Positions 31,749 to 43,400 of a stretch of DNA of 64,000 nt are shown here, one piece after another. The stretch comes from Choricystis sp. odSpoLacu1 (lineage: Eukaryota > Chlorophyta > Trebouxiophyceae). The translations under genes and the position numbers were made by a program. Location of the stretch: contig OY253654.1 of assembly GCA_958009055.1 (NCBI GenBank), forward strand, positions 930,001-994,000, read 5' to 3'. How positions within the stretch are numbered: position 1 is the stretch's first letter; each line of letters opens with the position of its first letter. The notes under the pieces were generated by a model that saw nothing but the letters and a program-made list of their open reading frames with translations, ran no database searches and was not told the DNA's origin.

Positions 31749-33513
31749 ATGGCGGACACAGCTGCAGGGTGAGTAGTGTGGGGTGTGTGTGTTGAGCGGC
31801 AGGAAAGTGGGCGCGTGGAGCCGTTGAGAGACTGTGCGGCTGCCATCCCGCTGCCCTCGGCGCCTGCCTCCTGCCTCCCACTTGCAATTGCGAGTGGGAG
31901 GCAGGAGGCGACTCTCCCCGTGGGAGAGCACCGCGTGGTGGAACAAAGCAAACAAACAAGCTGAGCGAATGATCGGGACCGACGCACACTTGCTTCCACC
32001 CCTTTCCGTCAGCCTCCCGCTGCCTCCCCCCCCACCCCCCACCGACACCACCCATCGCCATCACCGCTCCCGCTCCCGCTCCCGCGAACGCCGCCGCCGG
32101 TCGCGGTCACCCCGCCGGCGGTCGAGATCGCCACGCAGGCGGTCGCGGTCGCCGCCGCGGCGGCGCCGGCCGACCGGGTGGGACGTGCCGCCCCCGGGAT
32201 TCACAGGGCCGTATGATGCCAAGGGGAGGCCGGTCGCGCCTCAAGGCGCGGCTGCTGAAGCAGCAGCCGTGGTGCTGCCGCCCACGACCGGCATTCCTGG
32301 TGCCGCGGGTGCGCACAACACGCTCGCCACGCGCCACGCGCGTCGCTTGTACGTCGGCGGCCTGCCCCCCGGCACCCCCGACTCCGCGGTGGCTCAATGG
32401 TTCAACGACTGCCTGGCCGCCATTGGAGGCACCGCAGGCCCTGGGTCCACCATTCTGACGGTGTACGGCAACCCCGAGAAACGGTACGCCTTTGTCGAAT
32501 TCCGTTCCATTTCGGAAACATCAAACGCTTTAGCCCTCAACGGCGCCCTCCTCGGCGGCGCCCCCCTCCGCATCTCGAGGCCCAACGACTACAACACGGT
32601 GGCGGCCGCGCCGCTGGGGTCGGCTGATCCGGACCCGAGTTTGAACCTGGCGGCGCTGGGGTTGAGCGCGCCACCAGCGGTCGACGCCGACGCGGGTGCC
32701 GCTGTCGCCCCCACCACCACAGCCCCCACCACCACCACCGACCGCCTCACCCTCACCAACCTGCCCCCCTACCTGACCGAGGACCAGTGCAGGGAACTGT
32801 TGGAAGCGTTTGGGGATGTGGCCTTTTTGAAACTGGTCATCGATCCACAGACCAACCAATCGAAAGGCATCGCGTTTGCGTCCTTTGTGGATCAGTCAGT
32901 CACTGCCGCCGCTGCCGCCGGCCTGGACGGCATGCGCATGGGGGACGCGATTCTGTCCGTCAAGCGGGCGGCTGATTTGGCGGCCGCGGTGATGGCGCGG
33001 AAAAAAGAAGAGGAGGAGTCGACGTTGGCGCTGCCGCCGCCGCCGCCGCTGCCGGTGGGTGGGTTGCCCCCGCCTCCGCCGTTGCCGCCGGGCGGGCTGC
33101 CGCCTCCGCCGCCGTTGCCGCCTGGCGGGTTGCCGCCTCCGCCGCCGCTGCCCGCAGGCGGCCTGCCCCCACCCCCACCCCCGCCTCCCACCACCACCGC
33201 CACGCGTGTCCTCGTCCTGGACCAAGCCGTCACTCCCGCCGAACTGGCAGACCCGGACGAGTATGCCGACATCCTGGAGGACATGCGGGACGAGTGCGGC
33301 AAGCATGGTGGGGTGGAGGCGATCGCGATTCCGAGGCCGCCCGCCCCCGGCGCGCCCCCACCCCCCGGCCTGGGGCGCGTGTATGTCACGTACGTGGATA
33401 TGGGTGGCGCCATTGCGGCGGCGGCTGCACTGCACGGCAGGCGGTTTGGGGGGAGGACGGTGGTGGCGAGTTATGGGGATGAGGACGCGGTGCGGGAGGG
33501 GCGGTATGGGTGA
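31749..33513 (+). CDS. U2AF large subunit (U2AF65) splicing factor
   Basis: Exons 31749-31768 (20 nt) and 32013-33513 give 506 residues. Order: short leader, RS domain ([19 protein letters not shown]), RRM1 with [11 protein letters not shown] and [12 protein letters not shown]2 with [10 protein letters not shown] and [10 protein letters not shown], then a C-terminal UHM ([14 protein letters not shown] to VYVTYVD). This is the factor that binds polypyrimidine tracts and recruits U2 snRNP. Between RRM2 and the UHM there is a four-copy 11-residue repeat [11 protein letters not shown] (33031-33162), absent from animal and most plant U2AF65. The first intron carries a near-perfect 44-nt palindrome. 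Local introns have C-rich rather than T-rich tracts, so RNA preference of this protein would be of interest. Confidence 0.94.
31866..31909. repeat. 44-nt inverted repeat in U2AF65 intron 1
   Basis: 17-bp arms (31866-31882 and 31893-31909) are perfect reverse complements around a 10-nt centre that is itself nearly self-complementary. In RNA it would form a long stable hairpin inside the first intron. Confidence 0.95.
33031..33162 (+). repeat. Four tandem 33-bp coding repeats ([11 protein letters not shown])
   Basis: Four in-frame copies of a 33-nt unit encode an 11-residue proline-rich motif between RRM2 and the UHM of U2AF65; a fifth, partial proline run follows. Confidence 0.93.
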
Positions 33514-33685
33514 AGAGAAGGGAGAGAAAGAGGCGTGTGCATTTCTTTTTTGTGTTTGTAGCAAACCCCTGTGTGTGTGAGTGCGCTGGTTTTTTGAGTG
33601 TTGTTTTGCACGGTCGAACGCGGGGCACTGCTCTGCGTGATGACAAAAACGCGAAACCAAAAATCGAATCCACCCCTCTTTCCTT

Positions 33686-34882
33686 TCACAAAAACGGAAA
33701 CAGCAAGTACTCTGCATAGAACAGGTTCCACACGCCCCGGTAGAAGGCTGAGATGGCGGGCAGCGTGTGGTTGTCACGTGCCAGCTTGGACCGCAGCGCG
33801 ATGAGTGCCGCGGCCAGTAGTGCGTGCGCCCCAATCGCCAGCTGCGGCCTGAAGAAGGAGGCGGGACGCATCACTGCCAGCGTGATGGCCCCCACATAGT
33901 TCAGCCCTAAAAGGGCAGTTCCCAGTGTCGCGACAGCGGGCACGCCTGCCCGTGTCACAAACGTCGACACGCCGTGTGCTCTGTCTCCATCCACGTCCGG
34001 CAGGTCTTTGGTCACCGCAATGGCCACCGCAAACAGGGTCACAAAGCACGTGATGAACAGGGTGGCGGGTGACCAGACAAAGGGGAGGCCCAGGGCGGCG
34101 CGGGCGGCCGCGTATACGCCGACGTTGAGCAGGAAACCACGCACCGTGGCGATGATCGCAAACGCGGGCACGGGGAACCGTTTGAGGCGGAGGGGCGGGA
34201 CGGAGTAGATGGTGCCCAGGAACAGGCCAAAGGCGTACAGGCGGGTGATGGCGGTGCCGAAGCAGGCGGCGGTGAGGGCGAGACCGGCAGAGGCAAGGGC
34301 GGCGACGAGGACCCAGGCCGCGCCGGGGGTCAAATCACCCGCCGCAACCGGCAGAAACGGCTTGTTCACCACGTCAATGTCCACATCATAAATCTGATTG
34401 ATGCCCACAATGTAGCCGTTGCCGGCCAGGAGGGCGAGGACGCCGAGGGCGGCGCGCGGGAGGAGGCCCGACCAGTCGAGTGACGCGAGCGGGGTGCCGG
34501 CCTCCAGCAACGAGCGCACTGTCAGGGCGACCGACCCAAGAATGGTGCCCCGAATGGTGTGGGGGCGCAAAAACTTCCAGAAGGCGGCCGCAAAGGCGGG
34601 GATGGTGGAGGCGGGGGCGGGAGAGGGTGACGCGGCGGTGTGCGGGGAGGGGAGGCGGAGAGGGAGGGGAGGCTGTGGGGTGGTTGGTGAAAGTGAGCTC
34701 TGTTTCATGTCTCTCCGCCGCCACATTCCACGCTCCTCCTCCAATGCACGCACCTGAACCATCGGCAAGACACCAGGCCGCCGCGACGGCGCCAGCCGCT
34801 GGTGCCGCGGCACGTGCGGCACGCGCGCGCGCGGCGCGGCGTGCAGCGGGCCAGCCGCACGCGTGCACAGGGCTCTGTGCAT
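33686..34882 (-). CDS. HST: Homogentisate solanesyltransferase (plastoquinone synthesis)
   Basis: Exons 34882-34754 and 34672-33686 give 371 residues. The UbiA-type motifs are [17 protein letters not shown] and [16 protein letters not shown], the two Asp-rich prenyl-diphosphate/Mg sites. [13 protein letters not shown] and the ending [14 protein letters not shown] match plant HST rather than the tocopherol phytyltransferase. The enzyme joins homogentisate to solanesyl diphosphate in the plastid inner envelope, the committed step of plastoquinone-9. Exon 1 is a basic leader that fits a transit peptide; GCCACCATG is a strong context. Eight or nine membrane helices are visible. The exon-1 donor is GTGCGT and the intron is 81 nt. 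Confidence 0.94.
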   Translation of the reverse strand: MHRALCTRAAGPLHAAPRARVPHVPRHQRLAPSRRPGVLPMVQVRALEEERGMWRRRDMKQSSLSPTTPQPPLPLRLPSPHTAASPSPAPASTIPAFAAAFWKFLRPHTIRGTILGSVALTVRSLLEAGTPLASLDWSGLLPRAALGVLALLAGNGYIVGINQIYDVDIDVVNKPFLPVAAGDLTPGAAWVLVAALASAGLALTAACFGTAITRLYAFGLFLGTIYSVPPLRLKRFPVPAFAIIATVRGFLLNVGVYAAARAALGLPFVWSPATLFITCFVTLFAVAIAVTKDLPDVDGDRAHGVSTFVTRAGVPAVATLGTALLGLNYVGAITLAVMRPASFFRPQLAIGAHALLAAALIALRSKLARDNHTLPAISAFYRGVWNLFYAEYLLFPFL

Positions 34883-35303
34883 GGTGGCGGGAGGAATGCA
34901 CGACCGAGGGGGAGGGAAGGCGCAATGCGGGGGGAGGGGGAGGGGGAGAGCGCGTTTGGGTCGCAGCCCTTGTTTTTCGGTCGGGTGTGGCCGACGCGGG
35001 CGAAAAACGCTGTCCCCTTGTTTCTCCCACTCGCTCCGAATTTTCGTTGGACTGGAAAGGGAGGCTTAGCTTGCACAAAGCACCCCGATGAAACACACGC
35101 CACCACAAAACACAAAAACAAGGGGGAGGAAGAGGAGGGTGGCACACAAGCGCCACCAGCACAAAAACACACCCTCCCTTCCTCTCCTGTAAATCACACG
35201 GCTCTCTTTTGCTCCTGGCGCAAAACCACTAAACCAAAATCACACACGCCTGTGCTATGAAGCAGAAAGACACAAACACGCACACACACACATCACACAC
35301 AGC
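34883..35303. other. Intergenic region upstream of HST
   Basis: No gene seen between the HST start and the AP2 stop, both minus strand. It contains an A-rich patch around 35090-35125 and CA repeats near 35276-35300. Confidence 0.55.
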
Positions 35304-36851
35304 TCACTCCACGTCCACCTTTTCCTTCGCCAGCCGGATCATGGCGTCCGCCACCGTACCAACCGCCACCACCAGGCCCAGCCACAGGGCCAGGCGGTCG
35401 ATGGTTTGCAGGGTGGTCAGAGGGGGCGGGGGCGGGGCCGCCTCGGCCACACCTTCTGGCGTCGCCGCGCGCGCCGGCCGCCGCGGTATCACGGGCGGCG
35501 GCGACACCGCGGCCGCCAGTTCAGCCAGCGTGGAAGCAGCCACCGTGTCCGCCTTGGCGGGACGCCGCCCCGACGCGCGCCGCTTGGACGGCGGGGAGGC
35601 GGAGGGGGCGCGCGGCGGGGGGGGCGGCGCGCCCGCCGGGCGGCGCACCCCCGACCGGCGCCGCTTGGGGGGTGGCGTCGGCGCCCCCATGACGGAGGAG
35701 GGTGGCGGGGGTGGGGGTGGCGGTGCCAGCCCCCCTCCACCACCAGCGGCCGTCACCGCGGCCGCCGCGCGCGGCCCGCGCACAGACCGCCGGTTGGCGG
35801 CCGACCCCGCGGGCACCGCCGCCGCCCACAGCCAGTCCTCCAGGGCGGGGCCGGTGGGCAGGGGCGGCGCTTCCCCCGCCGCGCGCGCCGCGTAGGACGC
35901 GAGTTCAGACGCGTACTCGTTGAGCGGGAAGTTGGTGGCCGCTCCACCCCCCGACAGGTGCACCGCCGCCCGGTCGTACACGCGCGCCGCATCCGTTTCA
36001 GACGCGTGCAGGCCCAGGTAAGCGTGGCGGCCGCCCTTGAGGCCGACACGCACCTCGTAGCGGGCGGGGGTGGAGGAGGAGGTGGTGTCGGTGGGGGCAG
36101 GCGCACCGTCCCCACCACCACCACCACCACCACCACCATCCGCCCGGTGCAGCGTCACGCCCCGGTATGACGTGGATCCGCGCGTGAAGCCTTGGGACTG
36201 GCGGCGGATGGCCATGACGAGCTCGGGCAGGGGGACGGCGTTGAGGCAGGGGAGGAGGGCGGTGTAGCTGTGGGGAGGAGGGGGGGTGTGGTGAGAAAAA
36301 AACAACGCACACACACGCTGCATTTCCTCTCTCTCTCTCTCTCTTTCTCTCACTTACCGTTCGACTGGGAAGTTTGTCTTGGCTTTCAGGCCCTGGCACT
36401 TGAGGGCAGCCACATCGTGGGCTTCCGCCGCTTCATCCTCGGTCGCGTAGCCACCCAGATAGGCTTGCTTGCCTTCCGACGACACCCACACGTGGGCTTC
36501 CCAGCTGGAGAGGGGGTTGTGTGTGGTGGGGTGTGTCGGAAAGGGTGGGAAAGGGTGGCCTGCCCTTGCTTGCCGCTTCTCTCGCTCGGGACAGGGGGCA
36601 GCACGATCCTGCGCTCCGCCCACGCTGTTGTTTGCCACCCGGCCTCTATCCCGCCCACACCCACCCACACCTCACACACCCACTCACCGTCCGCTGCGCC
36701 GGTGGCGGGTGACGCCCTTGTAGCGAGACGTGCGGGCGCCCCCGCCCGCCGCGCGCGGCGTCGTGTCGCCCCCGCCCGACGACGCGCGGGAGCCCGGGGC
36801 GCCGTCGCTCACGTCGCCCGGCCGCGTGGGCGTGCACGCCGCGTCGGCCAT
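35304..36851 (-). CDS. AP2 transcription factor with two AP2 domains
   Basis: Exons 36851-36688, 36504-36358 and 36267-35304 give 424 residues. AP2 domain 1 spans exons 1-3: SRYKGVTRHRRSGRWEAHVW, LGGYATEDEAAEAHDVAAL, KTNFPVERY. AP2 domain 2 follows: SYRGVTLHRADG, a Gly/Ser/Thr-rich insert, RYEVRVGLKGGRHAYLG, then TNFPLNEY. Such double-AP2 proteins (ANT/APETALA2 branch) bind GC-rich DNA. Two basic clusters (PPPKRRRSGVRRP and PPSKRRASGRRP) look like nuclear localisation signals. The C-terminus contains LALWLGLVVAVGTVADAMI, about 20 hydrophobic residues, then KEKVDVE. That could be a membrane anchor, suggesting regulated release, or simply an amphipathic helix. Divergent to the eL6 gene. Confidence 0.92.
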
Positions 36852-37401
36852 GGTGGACGGAGCGGGGAGCAGAGGCTGAGGAGTGGGAGGAGGAGGGAGG
36901 GGCGGGGATGGGCGTCGGCGCGTCGGCGCGCGGCCTGCTGGCCAACGTTTTTTTGCGGCGCGCCCCTGTGCCGGCCTCGGCCACGGCGCCACATACCCTC
37001 GTCCGACAGCTGAGAGTACTGGCTAGCCGCTGGGCGGGGTGGCCGGGCCGAGGGAGCCAGGGGGCGGTTGCCGGACGCGCTTCCCTGACGCGCATGGCAG
37101 GGTCGGAGCCCCTCGTTTTCCGCTGGGCGCCCGCCCCACGCCGCCCCACCCGCTTTGCCCGAGCTCGCACCAACTCACCTGGCTCTAAGCTTCGTGGGAG
37201 GCGCGGTGTGTTGGACAAGGCAATGGAGGGTGCGTGGCGCGGCAAAAACACAACGGCGCGTCGGCCCCGACCCGAGAGAGCAGAGTGAGCGTCGTTTTTC
37301 TTTTCCTCTGCTCTCACTCTCGACGCGGAAAAAGCACGGCCCGCCGCCACACAGCCCTTCTCGTCCCCTCCCGCCCTGAGATCCCCCCCACACACACCAC
37401 C
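36852..37401. promoter_or_regulatory. Divergent promoter region, AP2 factor / eL6
   Basis: 550 bases between divergent starts. No TATA box is obvious. The eL6 side ends in CTCTCGACGCGG and a C/A-rich leader of the kind seen in ribosomal-protein genes. Confidence 0.55.
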
Positions 37402-38536
37402 ATGGGCAAAGTCCAGGAGATCACGAAGGGCGTGTCGAAAACCGGCCGTTCCAAGACTTACCACCGCCGCGGCCTGTTTGCTATTAAAAAGAAGAACGGG
37501 GGCAAGTTCCCGGTGCACCCCAAGGCGGCGCCCAAGGCTGCTGCTGAAGCCAAGGTAGGGATGGGGAGCGCGGGAGTGAGGCGGGAGTGAGGCGGGGGGG
37601 AGAGAGCGGGCGAGCGGCGTCGAGCGCGGTCGGTGCGTGGCGGCCGCCTTGCGCTGCGCCGTCTGGTGCCGCCCCTCGCCCGAATCCGCGCCACCGCCTG
37701 CCGGAGCGGTGTGTGTGCGCGCGTGATTGGGGGTGGCGGCGGCTGAGACGAAGTGGGGATGGCGGCGGAGAGGCACAGGCGCCGACGACTGCCGCGGCGG
37801 CCCGGTGCCTCGTGCGCCCCTGGCTTCCCACGCGCTCCGTGCCCCCCCCGCCCGCCGCGCCAGGGCTCTGGCTTCACCGTGCGCGCGCGATGCGGCCAGA
37901 TCAGGGGTGCCGCGCTCTCGGGCCACTCCACACAGACACCCGCTTTCGACGCCGTCCGATCGTTCCTCACTTTTCCTCCCTTTCACCCCTCAATCCGAAC
38001 AGCCCCCCCGCCTCTACCCCGCCGACGACGCCCCCAAGCCCCTGGCCCGCCGCTCCGTCACTGCCCCCGCCAAGCTGCGCCCGTCTCTGCAGCCTGGCAC
38101 TGTTGTCATTCTGCTGGCCGGCCGGTTCAAGGGCAAGCGCGCGGTGCTGCTGAAAGCCTTGCCGTCTGGCCTGCTGCTGGTCACCGGTCCCTTTGCCGTC
38201 AACGGCGTCCCCCTGCGCCGCGTCAACGCGGCGTACGTGATTGCCACGTCGACGACGGTGGACGTGTCCAAGGTGGACGTCTCCAAACTGGACGACGCCT
38301 TTTTCAAGGCCACTGAACCCGCCAAAACCAAGAAAGGGGCCAAGAAGGAGGCCGACTTTTTCTCGGGCGGCGGCGACGAAGCTGCCAAGACCAAGGCCGA
38401 GTTGAAGCCCAAGTTTGTGGCGGCCCAGAAAGCGGTGGACGCTGCGCTGACGGCGGTGCTGGGCGACCTGAAGGGGTACCTCGCCACCCCCTTCTCGCTG
38501 TCCAAGGGGGACCGGCCGCACCTGATGAAGTTCTGA
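37402..38536 (+). CDS. RPL6: 60S ribosomal protein eL6
   Basis: Exons 37402-37554 and 38003-38536 give 228 residues. The second exon shows the eL6 core: LRPSLQPGTVVILLAGRFKG, KRAVLLKALPSGLLLVTGPF, NGVPLRRVNAAYVIATST, followed by the family's VDVSK segment and ending SKGDRPHLMKF. Exon 1 is basic and Lys-rich, as expected for a ribosomal tail, with KTYHRRGLFAIKKKNGG. It is part of the large cytosolic subunit. The donor is GTAGGG, an exception to the GTGAGT rule in this window, and the intron is about 450 nt, longer than most here. The start ACCACCATGG is optimal. Confidence 0.96.
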
Positions 38537-38879
38537 GGAGGACAAGTTGAGAGGAGATGAGGGAGGCGTGTGGGTGAGGGTCGCTCTTGCGCGCGTGCCC
38601 GCCTTGTATCTCTTCATTCTGTGTCCCCTCTTGTTCTGCTGTGTGCGTTTCGTTTCTTCCTTTTTTCAATTCAAATCTTGCAAAAAAATCAAGACCCCCG
38701 GTTTTTCTTTCCTTGATCAACGAGAGAGAGAGAGAGGCGGGAGAGGGCGCCAGCTCTCGGGAGGTAAATTGAAACCCAAACAAACAAACAAAAAGCGGCC
38801 GACTTCTCTCTCCCAACCTTCCCCCCGTTTTTTTTTCTCTCCGCCGCTCCCTCCACCTCCCCCCTCCCATCTCTCCTCA
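38537..38879. other. Intergenic region, eL6 to TRAP-alpha
   Basis: No gene seen. It has an AT-rich stretch around 38640-38720 with T and A runs, a GA repeat and a C/T-rich leader just before the TRAP-alpha start. Confidence 0.55.
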
Positions 38880-40202
38880 ATGGCAGCTCGCACTCTCGTC
38901 GTGGCGTTGATCGCCGTGGCGACCGCGGGCGTCGGTGCGTGTGCGAGAGAGGGCGTGGGGACGCGATGCCTGAACCCCCGGGCAACTCAAAACGCGCGCC
39001 GCGCTGTGTGGCCCCCGAACGGGCGCAGCTCTACTGCCCGCCCTCGGACCGTGGCCGACTGCTCGGCTTGATCGGCCGCGTGCCGCCTGCTGGAAGCCGG
39101 GACACAGGCGCCGCGGGTCGGCCCGGGGGACGCGCTCCCCCTGCTTCGAAAAACAAAAAACGCACATCGCCAACACGCCCGCTCCCCGGCACGCCTCCCC
39201 GCCCTCTTTGCCATCCACACGCCCACAGGCGCGTGTGGAAGCGACTCCCTCCCATGTGCGTATTGGCTCTGACCTCATCACCCCCTCCCCTTTACCCAAA
39301 CACAGCCCGCACCCAGCCCCTCGGCTCCACCTTCTCCGGCCACCCGTTGACCGACATCCCGGCCCCCGCCGACGGCGTCACGTCGTCCGTGTGGTTCCCC
39401 AAACACACGGGCACCCAATTCGAGGCGGGCGAGGTGGTGAGTTGGGGGGTGTGGGGGGAGAGGGGGCGTTTTGGGGTTTTGCGCGCCATTGCGCGCCGCG
39501 ATCGGACGCGCTGGGGGGGTCGTCCCCCCCAGCGCACGGCCGCTCCGGCCCCCCGCGCGTGTCCGCGCTGGTGCCACGTTTGTGTGCGCGCAGGCGGGCC
39601 GGCTGCTGGGGTGGAAAAGAAGGAGCGAAACGTGGCCGCTTCATTGACACGCGCTCACCTGTTTTTCCCTCCGTCCCACCCCCCCTCCACACTAGGTCGA
39701 AGTCGTCGTCGCCATCCGCAACGCCGGCAAGACGCAGGCCAACGTGTCCCACATCATGGGCTCCCTGAACGACGCCACCAACTTTGCGGCGCACTACCAA
39801 AACTTTTCGCTGGCCTCTTCGACTGCCGAAATCGCGCCCGGCGCGGAAGCCGCCCTCTCCTACGCCTTCCGCCCCGACCCCCAGCTGCCCGAGCGCGACT
39901 TCCAGGTGGCGTTGACCGCGTTCTACACGCTGAACGACGGCACCCCGGGCGCGTCCACCTTTTTCAACAAAACCATCTCCATCGTCGAACCGCGCCGCAT
40001 CGTCGACTGGCAGCTGCTGCAGCTGGTGACCACCATCGGCCTGCTGGCCGCGGGGGCGGGGTACGCCGCCTACGCGTGGGCGCTGGGGGCGGGCTACATC
40101 AAGAAGGCCAAGAAAGCGCGCGTCGCGCCGGTGGCTCCCGGCGCGGCCGACTCGGCCGAGTGGCTCAAGGGCACGTTTTACGGAGGCAAGAAGGCGGCTT
40201 GA
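38880..40202 (+). CDS. Translocon-associated protein alpha subunit (TRAP-alpha/SSR1)
   Basis: Exons 38880-38934, 39306-39436 and 39696-40202 give 230 residues. The first exon is an 18-residue signal peptide. The lumenal domain has TDIPAPADGVTSSVWFP, the AIRNAGKT strand, LNDATNFAAHYQNFS and DFQVALTAFY, matching plant TRAP-alpha. One membrane helix (LLQLVTTIGLLAAGAGYAAYA) near the C-terminus is followed by a basic cytosolic tail (KKAKKAR). TRAP-alpha sits beside Sec61 and helps insertion of nascent secretory chains. The acidic N-terminal region of animal homologues is missing, as in plants. A TGTAA element lies about 51 nt after the stop. Confidence 0.93.
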
Positions 40203-40419
40203 GAGTGGATGGGAGAGTTTTGCTGAATCATACATGTGTGTGTGTGTGTGTGTGTAAGTTCGGTGTGTCCAACTCGGTGTTGGTTTGCGCGCGAGAGACG
40301 AGATAAAACAGATGGCTTTGCTCACTCCGCGCTCGCGCCAGCGTTTTTGTTGTCGCAGGGGGGCCACCCCCCCCCCCCCCCCCCCCTTCCTTCCTCACCC
40401 ACACATCACCACCCACACC

Positions 40420-43400
40420 ATGCTGTCCTGGGACTACGTGCTGCGGCGCGCCCTCAAGTTTGTGGTGACGCGGCAGCTGGGGCCGCTGCTGAAGAGCGAG
40501 GTGAGAAGAGGGGAGAGCTCTGGCTCGTCCAACCCGCTGCTTGTGCCTCCCTTCCGCCCCCGGCACCGGAGTCGGGTGATCTCTGTGTGTGTGCACGCAC
40601 GCGCTGGCCGTCAGCGTGGCCCTCTTCTCTCACACGCGTCCCCCCCCTTCCCCCCCAGGTCGAAGCCGACTCGCTGTCCGTCGCCCTATCCGACGGCGCC
40701 GCCACCCTGCGCGACGTGCTGTTTGATGCGGACGCTCTGGACGCGCTGCTGGTGAGGAGAAGGAGGGGTAGGAAGGGTGGGGGCGTGCGCTGAGGCTAGG
40801 GCATGGGGGAGCCGTGTCGGGGGGGGGGGGGGGGGACTGCCCACCGCCGCCCCGTCCCCAGCCCCGCGCCCCGCCGTCCGAACGAGAGTCTAACTGTCAC
40901 ACAAACACACACACCGTCCTTTTCCCCTCCATCAGGCTTCCCCAGCCTGGCGCGTGTCGGGCACCTATGCAGGCGCCCTCACCCTCACCATCCCGCTGGC
41001 CGCCCTCGCCTCGGACGCCGTGTCTCTGACGGTGGACGACCTGGTGGTCAGGGTGACGGCGCGCGGTGGGAGTGGTGGTGGTGCCAGCAGCAGCTCCCTG
41101 GCGACGCCGGCCGACGCGCCTGCCGCCACCGCCTCATCCACCACAAACGACGCCGCCCGCCTCGTGGCGGGCGGCGTGGAGAGCGTGCTGCACCGGCTGC
41201 GCGTGACCGCCACCCGGGTGGCGGTGCGGGTGGAGCTGCCGCCAAGTCCGGGGGACGCCACGCCCGCGCCCTCCGGCGTCGCCCTCCTCCTGCGCGCGTC
41301 CGAAGTCGCGGTCGCGGGCGACGCCCCCGCCCGCGGGGACGCGGGGGGTGTCACCGTGCTGGCCAAGCGAGTCAGTGTGGCGGGCGTGACGCTGGAGGTG
41401 TTGGCGCGCCGGCGAAAGGGCAGGCGTGAGGAGGACGACGTCGGCGCCGCCTCTTCCTCCACCGACGACGATGACACCACCACCTCCACACCTCCCATCA
41501 CAATCATCGGCGGCGCCCGCGGCGCACGTGGTGCAGCCGCAACCGCCCGCGTCGCCCTCACCTGGCGCACACTGACAGACGGCACCCCCCCGCACCCCCC
41601 CTCCCTGGACGCTGAACTGTCCCTGGACCCCACCTCCATCCGCCTGGAGGCACGCTCCCTGGCCCTGCTGGCAGCAGCTGCCGCCGCGTGGCCTGTACCA
41701 GAGTCACGCCGCCCTGCACCGCCACCGCGGTCACCTCAGCGCGCCTCCTCCACATTCTACGACGCTGAATCCGGCGTCACCGCGTCAGCGGCGTCCCTGG
41801 CATCCTTCATGTCGTGCGCGGCGAGTGCGGTGTCGTGCGAGCGCAGCGATGGCGGGGAGGATGGTACGGCACCTCAGCCCGCGTGGTGCGTTCGTCTGTC
41901 AGTGGCAGCTGCAGAGGGTGTGCTCTTCTACGAAGACGGAGCCACACCCCGCCCATCCACCGGCATCGGGGGCCGTCCCCGTCTCGCACTAGCCATCGGC
42001 GCCGCCGACGGGCGCGCGTCGGGGGCGGGCGGGTCGGATTTCGATGCCAGGCTCGCGGTCTATGACGTGCGCGCGTCCGACGTGGCACGCAGGGCGACGG
42101 GGAGGCCGGCCAGCAAGGCTGCCGCCGCCCGACGGGCGCCAGCTACGCTGCCTGCTTTGGCGGGGGGTGGTGTGCGGCCGGCGCACGCATCGTGCGCGCG
42201 GCGCAACAGGCGTGGCGGCGCAGGCGCGGCTGCCACCACAGTCGCAGGCCTGGCGGCTGTGTCAACAGACGGCGGCAATGCAAACGACCCTGTCACCGAC
42301 TCGGACTCCGACTCGGCGCTGGATGAGTGGCCCCTGCTCGCCGTCGCGGGCGGTCGCCGCGGCGGCGCCCCCGCACTCGAACTGCGCACGTCGGCCGCCC
42401 GGCGGGGGGGGGGTCACCACCGCCGCCCACGCGCGGGCGGCCACGCTGTGGCTGTCCCTGCCCCTGCTGGAGCGAGTGGCGTGCGTGCTGGCGGCGGCGG
42501 GAGGGAGAGGAGGAGGGGATGGAGTGGTGGCGACGGCCACCACACCTCCCACACCACCATTCCGCGCGCTGGCGCTGTCCGTCTACCTGCCCCACGTCAC
42601 CACGGTGCTGCTGCTACCGGATGATGATGAGGGTAATGACGACAACGCACCATCCCCATCCGCTTTGGCTCTAGCTCTCGACCTCTCTGCACCCCCGCCC
42701 TCCGCCCCGGGCGCACCCTCCGTCCCCACCCTGGCCGCCGCCGCAGGGGAGCGTAGCGGCTGGGACGCCCGCCTACGCGTGGGTGCAGCGGGCGCTTTTA
42801 TTGTGGAGGCGGGTGGCGCGGAGCCAGTCTTAACCGCGCGCCGGTTCGCAGACGCGCGCCCGCCCGCGGGCCCCGACGCCGCCCTGTCCCCCTGCCCCGA
42901 TGCCGCCACCGCGGACGTGGCGTGGCGGCCGGGGGCGACCCCCGCGCCCGCGTCGCTGGGCGATGGAGCGTGGGCGGCGGTGCGCGCGCATGCAGCGGCA
43001 GCAGCGGCTGCGGTCGACACGGCTGCGCAACCCCCGCCACCGCCCCCTCCCTTTGAGACTGACGCCCGAGCCCTGGCCGGCCTGCTGCTGCGCATTGTGG
43101 CGGCCGACGTGCGCCTGGCGTTGGCGCCTGCCGATGTGGCTGTGCTGTCGGCGGCCGCGGGTGCGGTCGCGGCTGCGCAGGCGAAAGCGGTGGCAGCAGC
43201 CGCAGCTGCAGCCGCTGCAGCGGGCGCGCCCCCTCCCCCACCTCCACCCGTGGCAGCCCTCGACATACACGCCTCCGCCCTCCTCCACTTCATGGAGGCG
43301 GGCGTCGCCGAGCCCGCGTTCACCGCACGCGCGGGCCGCGTCGCTGCGTTTGTCGCCGCCCCGCTCGGCGACGGCGGCGCGGCCGCCGCGGTCGCCATCG

